Shown here piece after piece: positions 34,128 to 43,710 of a stretch of 64,000 nucleotides of DNA. The stretch comes from CALOCN01 sp942491735 (GTDB lineage: Bacteria; Eisenbacteria; RBG-16-71-46; JABDJR01). The DNA lies in NCBI GenBank assembly GCA_942491735.1, contig CALOCN010000001.1, positions 744,001-808,000 on the forward strand. The letters run 5' to 3'. Within the stretch, counting starts at the first letter, position 1, and each line of letters starts with the position of its first letter. The notes below the pieces were generated by a model. It searched no databases. It had not been told where the DNA came from and saw nothing but the letters and a program-made list of their open reading frames with translations. The translations under genes and the position numbers were made by a program.

Positions 34128-36245
34128 TCACACCTGGAACAGCCCCAACTGCTCGGATCGCCCGGAACGAAACGCAGCGGTCGAGAGGGAGTAGGAACGT
34201 CGGTTGAGCCCGGTTCCGCGTATCCCCAGGTCGAACAGCGCCTGGATTCCGTCGGCAAAGACCCCCGTTCCCCGCATGCGCACGCCGAATCGCGGGTCGT
34301 TGAGCTTTCCGCCCCGGAGCGATCGAATTCGGTTGAGGACCTTCTCCTTGCGATCCGGAACATGGGTCTCGAGCCAGCGCTCGAAGAGCGGCGCCACGCC
34401 GTGGGGCAGGCGCAGCACGATGTACCCGGCCTGGGTGGCCCCGGCTTCCGCGGCCGCCCGCAGAATGGCCGGGAGCTCGTGGTCGGTGAGCCCGGGGATG
34501 ACCGGCCCCACCATGACCCCGGTGGGGATTCCGGCCCGGGACAGCTTGGCGATGGCATCGAGGCGTCGGCGCGGGCTTGCCGTGCGCGGCTCCAGGACCC
34601 GGCGCAGGTCGTCGTCCAGGGTGGTAACCGAGAGAAATACCGCCGCCGCCTCGTGCTGCGCCAACTCGGCCAGCAGATCGATGTCCCGGGTCACCGTGTG
34701 CCGCTTGGTGATGACGCTGACCGGGTTGCGAAACCGGGTCAGCACTTCCAGGCATCCGCGGGTCAGTCGCAACGAATCCTCGACCGGCTGGTAGGGATCC
34801 GTGACCCCGCTCAGAACCAGCGTCTGTGGAGTCCACTTGGGAGCACTCAGTTCCTTCTCCAGCAACGCCGGCGCATCCATCTTGGCGAAGAGCTTGGTTT
34901 CGAAGTCGAGACCGGCCGAGAGTCCAAGGTACTCGTGGTAGGGGCGCGCGTAGCAGTTGTGAGTTGCCAGGCCCTCGGCATAGAAGGTCCTGGTCGAAGT
35001 CTGGATATCCACGACATCCCGCTTGCCGGCTGGTTCAACGCCCAGGATGCGTTCATGTCCGTGTGTCGGCCGCATGCCAAACAAGGACTTGCGCTTGCGC
35101 CGGATCGCCGGAGCGAAGGTGCTGAAGAACCGGAGGCGTTCGTTGACGGTGCCGACGAGGCGGACGGTGCTGGCGGCATCCGTGCGCTTCTCAAGCCGGA
35201 ACTCAAAACCAAAGTCGCTCGCATAGTCTCGAACCCGTTCCAGAACCGAGGTGTCCACTTGACTGATGCGCAGGCTGTCCGAGTTGGATCCCTCGGCATC
35301 GAAGAAACCCGCGATGAACCCACGCTTCAAGGGCTTGCTAGAGATGTCGGTTTGCATCAGCTCATGGACCTTCTGGAGATTGCCCAGAGCGCGTGTCTCC
35401 ACCTTCTCCAGTGGTTTGCAGGAGGAGGAGCCACCACTGAAGGACCGTCGTCTGAGTTCGATACCCATCGGTTTCAAGTAGCGGACAAGGCGGTTCAGGG
35501 GTTCCATGTCGATCAGGGCGACCCTCCAGTAGGACGGGGGGTATCCAAGTTTGTCGCTCCGCCACCCGGGCTGATATCGAAACGTTCCGTCGCCGAGGGT
35601 CATGCCGATGACGTACCCGCGTCGGTATCCCTCATCGATTCCAGGATCCGCATCGGGTTGGAACAGCGTGCGAAGGAACCACCCCTTCCGCAGGTTCTGT
35701 GTTGTCTTCCAACGGCCTCCCTGGGTCAGCCAGCGGTGATTCCCGGAGGCAACGAGTTCCCGGGACTCGGTCGTAATCCTGTAGACCTCTTGTCGAGAGC
35801 GAATGACTGCTTGGACCACAGCGCTTCTGAGGCGTCTTGCCTTTCCAAGGTCCGGATACTCATCGAAACCCCACAGGTGATCGCCGACCTTCACTCCCCC
35901 AATGGGTTTCCAGGAATCGTCATCATGGAGAACCCGGGTTCCCGGATCCAGGCAGTACACACATGCGTTCTCACACCCGCGATAAGGGTTCACGCTGACT
36001 TCGAACCCGATATCCGGGCTCTCGTTGCGGCTGATCAGGGTGCGGCTGGAGTCGCGGAACACCTGGACCGGTGGACCCACGGGCGCCTCGTCCAGATCCG
36101 GGTCCGGTTCGTAGGCCACCGGCTGGAACCGATTGGCCGGGTTGTGCGCGGTGCCGTGCCCCCGGATCGCGGTGGGAGCCTCATAGAGAACGGGGTCGTC
36201 GGTGGGGACGTAGCCCTGGGCCGGGTCGGCGGGATCGTGGGACAT
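34128..36245 (-). CDS. Intein-containing radical SAM protein (Rv2578c/SplB-like)
   Basis: 705 residues before splicing, about 372 after. The N-extein begins with a disordered segment, then VSVNPYRGCENACVY; the Fe-S motif CxxxCxxC is completed only after splicing by the C-extein CYARPYHEYLGL. The remainder (KLFAKMDAPALLEKELS, SGVTDPYQPVEDSLRLTRG, VITKRHTVTRDIDLL, TGVMVGPVIPGLTD) is the radical SAM barrel of the Rv2578c/spore-photoproduct-lyase-like group. Substrate unknown; the family is annotated as DNA-repair-like by similarity only. ATG 36245 gives the shortest sensible start, and the frame upstream is non-coding. Confidence 0.92.
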   Translation of the reverse strand: MSHDPADPAQGYVPTDDPVLYEAPTAIRGHGTAHNPANRFQPVAYEPDPDLDEAPVGPPVQVFRDSSRTLISRNESPDIGFEVSVNPYRGCENACVYCLDPGTRVLHDDDSWKPIGGVKVGDHLWGFDEYPDLGKARRLRSAVVQAVIRSRQEVYRITTESRELVASGNHRWLTQGGRWKTTQNLRKGWFLRTLFQPDADPGIDEGYRRGYVIGMTLGDGTFRYQPGWRSDKLGYPPSYWRVALIDMEPLNRLVRYLKPMGIELRRRSFSGGSSSCKPLEKVETRALGNLQKVHELMQTDISSKPLKRGFIAGFFDAEGSNSDSLRISQVDTSVLERVRDYASDFGFEFRLEKRTDAASTVRLVGTVNERLRFFSTFAPAIRRKRKSLFGMRPTHGHERILGVEPAGKRDVVDIQTSTRTFYAEGLATHNCYARPYHEYLGLSAGLDFETKLFAKMDAPALLEKELSAPKWTPQTLVLSGVTDPYQPVEDSLRLTRGCLEVLTRFRNPVSVITKRHTVTRDIDLLAELAQHEAAAVFLSVTTLDDDLRRVLEPRTASPRRRLDAIAKLSRAGIPTGVMVGPVIPGLTDHELPAILRAAAEAGATQAGYIVLRLPHGVAPLFERWLETHVPDRKEKVLNRIRSLRGGKLNDPRFGVRMRGTGVFADGIQALFDLGIRGTGLNRRSYSLSTAAFRSGRSEQLGLFQV
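34956..35954 (-). mobile_element. LAGLIDADG intein inside the radical SAM gene
   Basis: 333 residues. The N-terminal splice block starts with nucleophile Cys1 (CLDPGTRVL), then block B with GNHRWLT. The two LAGLIDADG helices of the homing endonuclease are GYVIGMTLGDGTF and RGFIAGFFDAEGS. The C-terminal block is VVDIQTSTRTFYAEGLATHN, ending in His-Asn, with Cys as the +1 residue. All the expected splicing residues are present, and both DGD/DAE endonuclease acidic pairs look intact, so it may still be mobile. It interrupts the host exactly at the third Fe-S cysteine. Confidence 0.93.
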
Positions 36246-36428
36246 GTTGCGGGGCACCCTGGGGGGAAGTCGGGTTAGGCCGACGCGTGAACCAGGATAC
36301 CAGATGGGTGGGGCGACCGCGCCCGCCCTCCGTGCTTCACCCCCTTCTCGTTCCCGTCCCGACCCGCTAACGTACGGGGCAGCCGACGTGTACCCCGCCA
36401 AGTCTTCATCTTCCGAAAGTTGAGCCGG

Positions 36429-37196
36429 ATGGCCGAGACCCCCGGTGTGCTGGAAGTGACCAGCCGCGCCAACCCCTTCCTCAAGACCCTGCGCGACGTG
36501 GAGCACGGCAAGGGCGTCAAACGCCACGGGCTCACCCTGGTTGCGGGGGACCGACATGTGCGCGAGGCGCTGACGTCGGTGCCGTCCCAATGCCGCGCCT
36601 GGCTGACCCCGGGAGAAAGCGAACCGCCGCCCCCCGGAACGTCATCGACGGTCACCTGGTACCAGCTCGCTCCCGAGCTCTACCGGGAACTCGACTGGTT
36701 CGGCACGCGCCGGCCCTTGCTTGCGGTGGCCGTGCCGGAGATGCCCGCGTGGAATGTGGAAGCGCCCCTGGAAGAGGGCGTCACCCTGCTCGTTCCCTTT
36801 CAGGACCCCGAGAACGTGGGCGCGGTCATCCGTTCCGCCATGGCGTTCGGGGTGACCCGCACCGTGCTTCTTGCCGAAAGCGCCCACCCGTTCCACGCCA
36901 AGAGCGTGCGCGCCTCGGCCGGTGCGGTGTTCCGGGCCTCGTTGTCCCGGGGACCTGCCCTGGCGGACCTCCCGGTGAGTGGTTCGGTCCTCGCGCTCTC
37001 CGGCGAGGGGTCTCCGCTGCCCGCGACCCGGTTCCCGGAGCGGTTCGCGCTGCTGGCCGGCCTCGAAGGTCCCGGGCTTCCGGACGCGTGGCGCCAACAA
37101 TCGGTGGCCATCCCCATGGAGCCCGGTGCCGAGTCCCTCAACGCCGCGGCGGCGGTGGCGGTTGCGCTGTATGCGTGGAAAGCGGCAGGGGGATGA
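36429..37196 (+). CDS. TrmH/SpoU-family RNA 2'-O-methyltransferase
   Basis: 255 residues. N-terminal substrate-binding part (about 1-100: SRANPFLKTLRDVEHGKGVK) and a C-terminal SPOUT domain with DPENVGAVIRSAMAFG (motif 1), LLAGLEGPGLP (motif 2) and SLNAAAAVAVALYAW (motif 3). It methylates ribose of rRNA or tRNA; the exact target cannot be told. The ATG at 36429 is preferred over the TTG nine bases earlier. Its stop overlaps the next gene's ATG (ATGA). Confidence 0.88.
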   Translation: MAETPGVLEVTSRANPFLKTLRDVEHGKGVKRHGLTLVAGDRHVREALTSVPSQCRAWLTPGESEPPPPGTSSTVTWYQLAPELYRELDWFGTRRPLLAVAVPEMPAWNVEAPLEEGVTLLVPFQDPENVGAVIRSAMAFGVTRTVLLAESAHPFHAKSVRASAGAVFRASLSRGPALADLPVSGSVLALSGEGSPLPATRFPERFALLAGLEGPGLPDAWRQQSVAIPMEPGAESLNAAAAVAVALYAWKAAGG

Positions 37197-39034
37197 CCCT
37201 CCTCGGGAGGTGTCTGGCCCTGTTTCTCCTGGCCGGATCCCTGGGCGTCGCGACGTCGGCACACGCGGGCGCAGGGGAAGTGGTATGCGTGTCCGAGAGC
37301 GTCCACATCACCCTCGACCACAGCGGTCGCCATGCCAAACGTCTGGACTCCCGCACCTTCGCCGTGGTCACTCCGGGAGACCTCTCCGAAGCCCTGGCCC
37401 ACGTCTCCGTGCTCGACAGCTACGACATGGAGCCCAAGCGGGTCACGGTCACCCTCCTGCGCGCGGATGGTTCGCGCAAACGGTGGAAGCTCTCCGACTT
37501 CACCGAGATTCCGTACTACGACGACGTGGCTTTCGTCTCGGATGCCCGGCGGTTCATCCTGGTGGTGGGCGACCTGGCCGCGGGGGACACCCTGACCGTC
37601 GACGAGGAGCATCGGGTGGATCCCTTCGTGGGATTCCCGCTCCTCGTGATGGGTGGGGCGGGCATGACCTATCTCCACTCGCGGGTGACCATCGAGGTGC
37701 CCACGGAACTCCACCCGCGGTACAGATCCTGGAACGGAGCGGGGGATCCGCAGGAAGAGCGAACCGGCAACGTGACCACCTGGACCTGGAAGGTGGGGCG
37801 TCTGGACCCGCCCCCCGAGGAACAGTGGGGACCGCCGCCGGCGGATCTTCTACCCACCGTCCATGTCGGGGTGGACCGCATGGCGTGGGGGCCGTCCCAC
37901 AGCTGGGAGGCGATTGGCGCCTCCTATTGGAACAAGGTGCGGGATCGCGTGGCCGGCTCCCTGGAACTGGAAACGCTGCCGGAACGCCCCGAGGCCGAAG
38001 AGGTCCAGGCCTCCCTGGAGTGGGTGCAGGATCGGGTGCGTTACGTAGCCATCATGATGGGTCCCGGCGGCAGGATCCCCCATGAAGCGCACGAGGTGGC
38101 GGAGAAGCAGTACGGCGACTGCAAGGACATGTCGACCCTGCTCCTTTCCGTGCTCAACGAGCGGCGGCTTCCCGGGTACTTTGCTCTCATCAACACCCGT
38201 CCGCCGGCCGGATGGGTCGTGGAACCGCTTCCCACCCTCAACTACTTCAACCACGCCGTGGTGCGCGCGGGCAAGGCGGGTTGGTGGCTGGACGCCACGG
38301 ATCGCCACGGGTCGGCCCTCAACCCGCGGATCGATATCCAGGGGGCCCCGGCCCTGGTGGTGGGAGGACCCAACGCCGGGTGGCAACGGGTCCCCATGCG
38401 GTCCGGGACCGACAACCTGGTGCGCCGAACCGTGAACTTCACCCGCTCCGCAGACACCTCGTGGAGTGTGGATCTGACCCTGGAGGCGGCCGGAATGCGG
38501 GCGCAACGCATGCTCGAGTCCCTGCAGGGGGGCGCCGAGCCGGCCGGTCTGCTCGCGCCCCACCTGGAACCGTTCGGGGATCCCCTCACCCCCCCCGTGG
38601 TCGACGTCCTGATTGCCCAGGAGGATTCGATCGCCATGCGCGCGGTGTTCCTCGTCGAGGAGATGGTCGAGTCGATCGACGGCGGGGACGTCCTGGTGCC
38701 CCCATGGGAACGAAGTCCCTGGCCGTTGGAACTGTTCAGGGACCGGTCCCGTGAGAGCGATGTCCACTGGCCGTTCCTGTCCCGGATCGAGGACAGGATG
38801 ACCTTCACCGCATCCGGGGTGCGCATCTCCGCTCCGGATTCGGTATGGTCCGAACAAGTCGAGGGTCTGATGGTTTCGGGTACCCAGGAATCCATGGGTT
38901 CCACGCTCATCCTGACCCGCGCCGTGGAGGTGTCGGAGCCGGTCCTGGCGGCAGGGACGTGGGACGAGGCGCGGGAGATGCGAAGGAGGTTGCTCAGATG
39001 GTCCACCCAGCGACACACCGTTCTCACGCACTGA
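37193..39034 (+). CDS. Exported DUF3857/transglutaminase-like protein
   Basis: 613 residues. Signal peptide about 1-26. A DUF3857 N-terminal beta domain (about 45-230) is followed by a transglutaminase-like core with the full catalytic triad: C310 in YGDCKDMSTLL, H354 in YFNHAVV, D367 in WWLDATD. The C-terminal third is beta-rich. It acts in the periplasm or on the surface, perhaps as a peptidase or cross-linking enzyme; the substrate is unknown. It overlaps the methyltransferase stop (ATGA) and the next gene by 37 bases at its end, so it is co-transcribed with its paralogue. Confidence 0.85.
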   Translation: MTLLGRCLALFLLAGSLGVATSAHAGAGEVVCVSESVHITLDHSGRHAKRLDSRTFAVVTPGDLSEALAHVSVLDSYDMEPKRVTVTLLRADGSRKRWKLSDFTEIPYYDDVAFVSDARRFILVVGDLAAGDTLTVDEEHRVDPFVGFPLLVMGGAGMTYLHSRVTIEVPTELHPRYRSWNGAGDPQEERTGNVTTWTWKVGRLDPPPEEQWGPPPADLLPTVHVGVDRMAWGPSHSWEAIGASYWNKVRDRVAGSLELETLPERPEAEEVQASLEWVQDRVRYVAIMMGPGGRIPHEAHEVAEKQYGDCKDMSTLLLSVLNERRLPGYFALINTRPPAGWVVEPLPTLNYFNHAVVRAGKAGWWLDATDRHGSALNPRIDIQGAPALVVGGPNAGWQRVPMRSGTDNLVRRTVNFTRSADTSWSVDLTLEAAGMRAQRMLESLQGGAEPAGLLAPHLEPFGDPLTPPVVDVLIAQEDSIAMRAVFLVEEMVESIDGGDVLVPPWERSPWPLELFRDRSRESDVHWPFLSRIEDRMTFTASGVRISAPDSVWSEQVEGLMVSGTQESMGSTLILTRAVEVSEPVLAAGTWDEAREMRRRLLRWSTQRHTVLTH

Positions 39035-40947
39035 TCGCCGGCCTGTTCTCCCTGCTGAGCCTGACCTGGACGGCGACGCTTGCCGCCAAGCCGGAGCCCG
39101 AGTTCGTTGTCGCCGAGGAGAATTGGGACGCCATGCTCGCGCGGTACGGGGATCGCTACGGGGCGGTCGCGGTCGAGAAACACCGCGAGTCCAGGATCAT
39201 CACTTCCCATCGTGGAGACCCCAGCACCAAGACGGTGGAGTCCGTGGTCTATGCCGTGTTCGATGCGGACGACGCACAGGACATTCTCAACCAGACCCTC
39301 TATCTTGGCCCCGGGGTCAAGCTCAAGGGAATCGATGTCTGGTCCCATGAACTGGGGAGTGGGAACTCCGTGACCTGGGCCCAGGGAAAGGACATCCACA
39401 AACGGAAGATGTTCGGGGGTTGGCGCGAGGTGCGGTTCGCCTTTCCCGGACTCAGCCGGGCGGGTGTGGTGGGTTACGAGTTGCGCACCGAGGAAGAGTC
39501 CACCGGTCTCATGTCCTACGACTTCCGTGATCGGGTGCCGGTCCTGGAAGGGCGGTATACCTTCAAGCTGGCCCGGGTGGAAGTGGCCGACAAGGATCGG
39601 GTCACCGCGATCATCAACACCCTGTTCCACCGCGTGATCGACGGCCCCATCGAAGCCGACAAACCCAAGCTGACCGGGGACGGGTACACCATGGTGTGGC
39701 GCGCCAGGGATGTCGACCCGGCCATCGACGAACCGTTCCTGGTTGCAGCGGATACCCAGCCGGCGCACATATTCTTCATCCCCAAGTGGTATGGCTGGGA
39801 GTCCATCGTCGATTCCTATGCGGAGATCCTCGCCGGAGAGAAGGCTCCCCCGGACTGGCTCAACGCGGCGCGGGATTCGTTGGGATCGGCTTCCACGGAA
39901 GCCATTGTGCATGCGGTTGCGAGGTATCTGGATGATCCATCGGTCTTCGACTGGGATCCCGAGGTGCGGTCGGGTGGATTCGGGTCCATGGACGTGGCCG
40001 GGATCGCCGCGGAACGGGAAGGCGATGCCCATGCCAAGGCAACCCTGGCCCATGTCCTGTTGAGGGATCTGGGGGTCGACAACACCATGTTGCTGGGAGC
40101 TTCCCGCTACACCAAGGATCTGGACTGGAGGGTCGTGGACTTCTCGATGGTGGACGCCACGCTCCTGTGGATCCCGGAACTGGGATCGGACTACGTGTGG
40201 GATGTCGCCGATCTTTCCGTTCCCATTGGATCCGCCGGATCCGAGCTCTATCCGGAAATGGTGGTGGTCGACCCGGAGCGTCAGAACCCGGTTTCGGTGT
40301 TCGACACCTGGCCCTCCGCCGTCAACATGTCCCGGACGTTCCGCTGGGCCCTGGACGAGGACGGATTGCTGGCCGGTTCGGTGACGGCACGTTTCGAGGG
40401 GTGGCCACCCCGTGGGCTGGATCCCTGGGATCCGGCCCAGGACACGCCCCAGGTCCTGGCCGCATCGGCGCCGCACGGATTGACCGTCACCCACGCGGCC
40501 TGGGAGGCGAAGAACCCCGGGATGATCCGCTGCACCCGTGCCGACCCGGCCGTACTGCGCTGTTCGCTGGAAACCGAAGCCACCCCGGTCGGGGAAGCCG
40601 GGTGGGAGATCCGGCCGCTCTACGAGGGGCTGCCCTGGGAGTTGGCCTCCCTGGCGGAAGGGACCCGGACCCTGCCCGTCTCGATCCTGCGCGGGTACGA
40701 GTTGGCGGACACGATCACGGTGGAAACCGGAACCCTGGACACGGACACGCTGCCGGACTTCGTGCAGGTCAAGAACCCGGCAGGAAGGTTCCGCTCCTAT
40801 TGGCGTAAACAGGACGAGGGTTTCGGGGTCATCCGGACCCTGGTCTTGTACCGCCAACGCGCCGAGACGTCGGATGAGATCGGCGCGATCCAGGAACTGT
40901 GCCGGGCCTGGGAGGCCAGTCGTGACCAGGCATTGGTCGTGGAGTAG
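38998..40947 (+). CDS. Exported DUF3857/transglutaminase-like paralogue, catalytically degenerate
   Basis: 649 residues with a signal peptide (about 10-29) and the same domain order as the upstream gene: DUF3857-like beta domain (about 55-240), transglutaminase-like core, beta-rich C-terminus. The expected Cys is Ala/His (REGDAHAKATLAHVL, around residue 344), and the His position reads VDATLLWI. It is therefore probably not an enzyme but a partner or scaffold. AAGGAGG sits eight bases before the ATG at 38998, inside the upstream gene. The stop lies 12 bases from the convergent CHAT gene stop. Confidence 0.75.
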   Translation: MVHPATHRSHALIAGLFSLLSLTWTATLAAKPEPEFVVAEENWDAMLARYGDRYGAVAVEKHRESRIITSHRGDPSTKTVESVVYAVFDADDAQDILNQTLYLGPGVKLKGIDVWSHELGSGNSVTWAQGKDIHKRKMFGGWREVRFAFPGLSRAGVVGYELRTEEESTGLMSYDFRDRVPVLEGRYTFKLARVEVADKDRVTAIINTLFHRVIDGPIEADKPKLTGDGYTMVWRARDVDPAIDEPFLVAADTQPAHIFFIPKWYGWESIVDSYAEILAGEKAPPDWLNAARDSLGSASTEAIVHAVARYLDDPSVFDWDPEVRSGGFGSMDVAGIAAEREGDAHAKATLAHVLLRDLGVDNTMLLGASRYTKDLDWRVVDFSMVDATLLWIPELGSDYVWDVADLSVPIGSAGSELYPEMVVVDPERQNPVSVFDTWPSAVNMSRTFRWALDEDGLLAGSVTARFEGWPPRGLDPWDPAQDTPQVLAASAPHGLTVTHAAWEAKNPGMIRCTRADPAVLRCSLETEATPVGEAGWEIRPLYEGLPWELASLAEGTRTLPVSILRGYELADTITVETGTLDTDTLPDFVQVKNPAGRFRSYWRKQDEGFGVIRTLVLYRQRAETSDEIGAIQELCRAWEASRDQALVVE

Positions 40948-40959
40948 CCCGGAACGACC

Positions 40960-43710
40960 CTAGCCCGCGGCGAGAAACGGCGCCCAGGTGAAGGGGTGCG
41001 CCCCCTCCCGCATCAGGGCTCCCCGGGCGAGACCGGCCGAGACCGCGGCGGATGCCCCGCCCGCCCACGCGTCATAGAACGCATCGGCAAACCGGGTCGC
41101 CCCCTCGTCGTCGACCTTCCACAGGGTGAGGACCATCTCGCGCGCCCCGGCGCCCAGGCCGGCCGCCATCCAGCCCTCGAGGTCCGATCCCGGAAGTTCG
41201 TGGGTGAGACCGGACTCGCAGCTACCGAAGTACAGCAGGGACCCGCGGGTGAGCGAGCGATCCAGACTCTCGAACCCCAGCCAGCCGTCGCTCAGCTCCA
41301 GCCCCGAGAGCAACCACCCACGGCGATGGAAGACGCCGTGCGCCGCGACGTGCAACACGTCGATAGGATCCTGTTGATCCGCGAGGTCCCGACGACGGCC
41401 GCCGCGGCGTACGGAGAAACCCGCGCGTCGCAGCTGGTGAGCCACCCGGGTTGCCTCCCGGCGCAGCCCCGGCGCAGCGCCGCTCAGGACGAGGGCCCGT
41501 GAAGGAGGTCGGGTCCGGGTGGGCGCAGCGAGAAGGGCCGGGTGAGGGAGACGCGCCATCGGGTGCGGATCCGTTTCGCCCCCGGCGGTGTGCGCCAACG
41601 CTTCCAGGGGGACGCTGTGCAAGGCCCCGCTCGGTACGACCACGACCGGGCCGGGCGCCACGTCCAGGGGATCCCACAATCCGCGCCTGAGTTCGTTCAT
41701 GGCGGCGTTCGCTTCGGGGAGGGTGCGGGTCAGGAACTCCCGCCGCCGGGTTGGCGAGGAGCGCGCGGCCGTTTCCAGGAGGAGTCGCAGGGGAAACCAT
41801 GCGGTCCGCAGGGCATGGGCGGCATCCGGGAGCGGTACGACCCGGACCGCGCCGGTGCTCCGCACCACGAAACCGCGCCAGCCGGCCGGGGTGCTCTCGT
41901 AGAGAACCAGCGAGCGATCGCCAAGACGTCCGCGCCACGAGGACAAGCGGCGGGCCTCCAACGCCCGTTGGACCACGGGACGCGAGCGTCGGGGCGTCGC
42001 TTCCAGCTGTCCCTCCAGACGCTGCGCCTCGGCGCGCAGGGACCGGAACCGGACGTCGGGATCGCCGGAGTCCGGTGCGGCGAGGAGTTCATCACGCAGT
42101 CGTTGCAAGGCCAGGCGCACCGAGTCGTCCCGGGCGCCGTGGGAGTGGAGCAGATCCTCGACCAACCGGGGAGAGCGGGCCCGGGCAATCAGGTCCACCG
42201 CCCGCTCGGGAGCGCGCGGTCCGCCCAGGCCCAGGGTGAGGTCCACCGCATCCCGATACAGGCGGTCCCGCGATCCGGCGGTGAGTGATCGGGTGCCCCG
42301 GGTTCCGAACCGCAACAGCACCCCCTCCAGCTCGTTGACCGCGCGGCTTGACCAGCGCAGGGCCTGGGCGCCGTTGCCGCGTGCGGCCTCGGCCCGCGCC
42401 ACCGTCATGGCCATGACCGGGCGCTCCAGGTTGGCCGGGTAGGCACGGGCCTGGCGATGGGCGCGGCGGGCGAGCGTCGCCGCGCGGCCACCGGAACCGG
42501 CTTCGAGCAGGGCGGCGGCGAGCACGCCACGGCACTGCGCGCCCGACCCCGCCGGATCGACCCGATCCAGATACGACTGGGCTCCGCGGGCCAACGCGGC
42601 GGCCCGGGACGTGGCGCCCCGGTGGGTCAGGACCCGGGCCGCTTCGACTTCGGTCATGCGGCGATTGCGGGTCGCGCCCAACCGGGTCCACAGGGTACGG
42701 GCTTCCTCGAGGCGAACATCCGCGTCATGGAACGCGCCCCGTTCGGCGAAGATCCGGGCCTGGACCATGGCGGTCCGTCCCGCTTCGTTGGCGAGGCCCA
42801 GATCCGCATAGCCGGTGTAGGCCCTGGCCGCGGGATCCGAGGCGGCCTCAGTGGCGCCCAGCGCGCAAAGGAGTTCCGCCGTCTCGCGATGCATGGCCGC
42901 GACGGCTCGCGCGTCCCCCAGGTCGGCGAACTCCGGCTCCAGGTCGGCCAGTGCGCTCAGTCCCTGGTCCCAGTTCCCCCGGGCGAGTTCGGTCGCGGCC
43001 AGGCTGTGGCGGGCGTAGAGTTCGGGGACGCGTCGTTCCAGCGTTTCAAAGATGTCGGCCGCCTCCCGGTAGGCCTGCTCGGCATCGCGGGCGCGTCCGG
43101 TGCGCAGGAGCGCGTTGCCGAGGTTGTAGGAAGCCATGGCCGAGGCAAAGCGATCCCCGCTCCTGCGGAATCGGTTGCGTGCCTCGCGGAACCGCACCGT
43201 CGCGTCCCCGTATCGTCCGGACCAGTAGAGGATGTTACCCACATTGGTGGCCAGTCGGGCGTGGGCGGGAAGATCCCGGGTCGGGATCCGGGTCGCGGCG
43301 AGAGCGGCGGTGTCCAGGGCCAGGCGCGTTTCCCCCGCCTGGTTGAGGGCGCCGGTCCAGCCAATCGCGGTGAGCCCAGCCTCCCGTTTCGCCCCCAGGG
43401 CCTCGAATCCCTCCCAGGCGGCACGGTACAGCCGGCACGCTTCCTTCACCCGCCACACCATGTGCAACACCTGGGCGTGCAATCGCAACGTGCGCGCCCG
43501 AGCGTCGGCGTCGAGTGCCGCATGCTTGCGCACCCGCTGCACGGCACGGAGACAGGGATCGGGTGCGGTGCGGGCATGGACCAGGATCGTCTCCTGGAAC
43601 TTGGCGGCGGGGGAGGCGTCCCCGGGAATCGACGCCGCCCAACGGTCCAGAAGGGTCGGGTCCGGTTTCATCCGCAAGAGACGTTGCACGTGGCGGCCGG
43701 CGTCGTTCAC
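40960..43710 (-). CDS. TPR-CHAT caspase-like protease
   Basis: 916 residues. About 500 N-terminal residues are TPR-like helical repeats (LHAQVLHMVWRVKEACRLYRAA, NVGNILYWSGRYGDATVRFREA, YNLGNALLRTGRARDAEQAYREA). The C-terminal CHAT domain has the caspase-like dyad: H791 in LHVAAHGVF and C831 in LYFGSCESG. Bacterial TPR-CHAT proteins cleave partner proteins after activation. The GTG at 43710 overlaps the anti-sigma gene stop as GTGA; the ORF track's Met at 43770 is inside that gene. Encoded third after the sigma and anti-sigma genes, it is a candidate to cut the anti-sigma or another regulator. Confidence 0.88.
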   Translation of the reverse strand: MNDAGRHVQRLLRMKPDPTLLDRWAASIPGDASPAAKFQETILVHARTAPDPCLRAVQRVRKHAALDADARARTLRLHAQVLHMVWRVKEACRLYRAAWEGFEALGAKREAGLTAIGWTGALNQAGETRLALDTAALAATRIPTRDLPAHARLATNVGNILYWSGRYGDATVRFREARNRFRRSGDRFASAMASYNLGNALLRTGRARDAEQAYREAADIFETLERRVPELYARHSLAATELARGNWDQGLSALADLEPEFADLGDARAVAAMHRETAELLCALGATEAASDPAARAYTGYADLGLANEAGRTAMVQARIFAERGAFHDADVRLEEARTLWTRLGATRNRRMTEVEAARVLTHRGATSRAAALARGAQSYLDRVDPAGSGAQCRGVLAAALLEAGSGGRAATLARRAHRQARAYPANLERPVMAMTVARAEAARGNGAQALRWSSRAVNELEGVLLRFGTRGTRSLTAGSRDRLYRDAVDLTLGLGGPRAPERAVDLIARARSPRLVEDLLHSHGARDDSVRLALQRLRDELLAAPDSGDPDVRFRSLRAEAQRLEGQLEATPRRSRPVVQRALEARRLSSWRGRLGDRSLVLYESTPAGWRGFVVRSTGAVRVVPLPDAAHALRTAWFPLRLLLETAARSSPTRRREFLTRTLPEANAAMNELRRGLWDPLDVAPGPVVVVPSGALHSVPLEALAHTAGGETDPHPMARLPHPALLAAPTRTRPPSRALVLSGAAPGLRREATRVAHQLRRAGFSVRRGGRRRDLADQQDPIDVLHVAAHGVFHRRGWLLSGLELSDGWLGFESLDRSLTRGSLLYFGSCESGLTHELPGSDLEGWMAAGLGAGAREMVLTLWKVDDEGATRFADAFYDAWAGGASAAVSAGLARGALMREGAHPFTWAPFLAAG

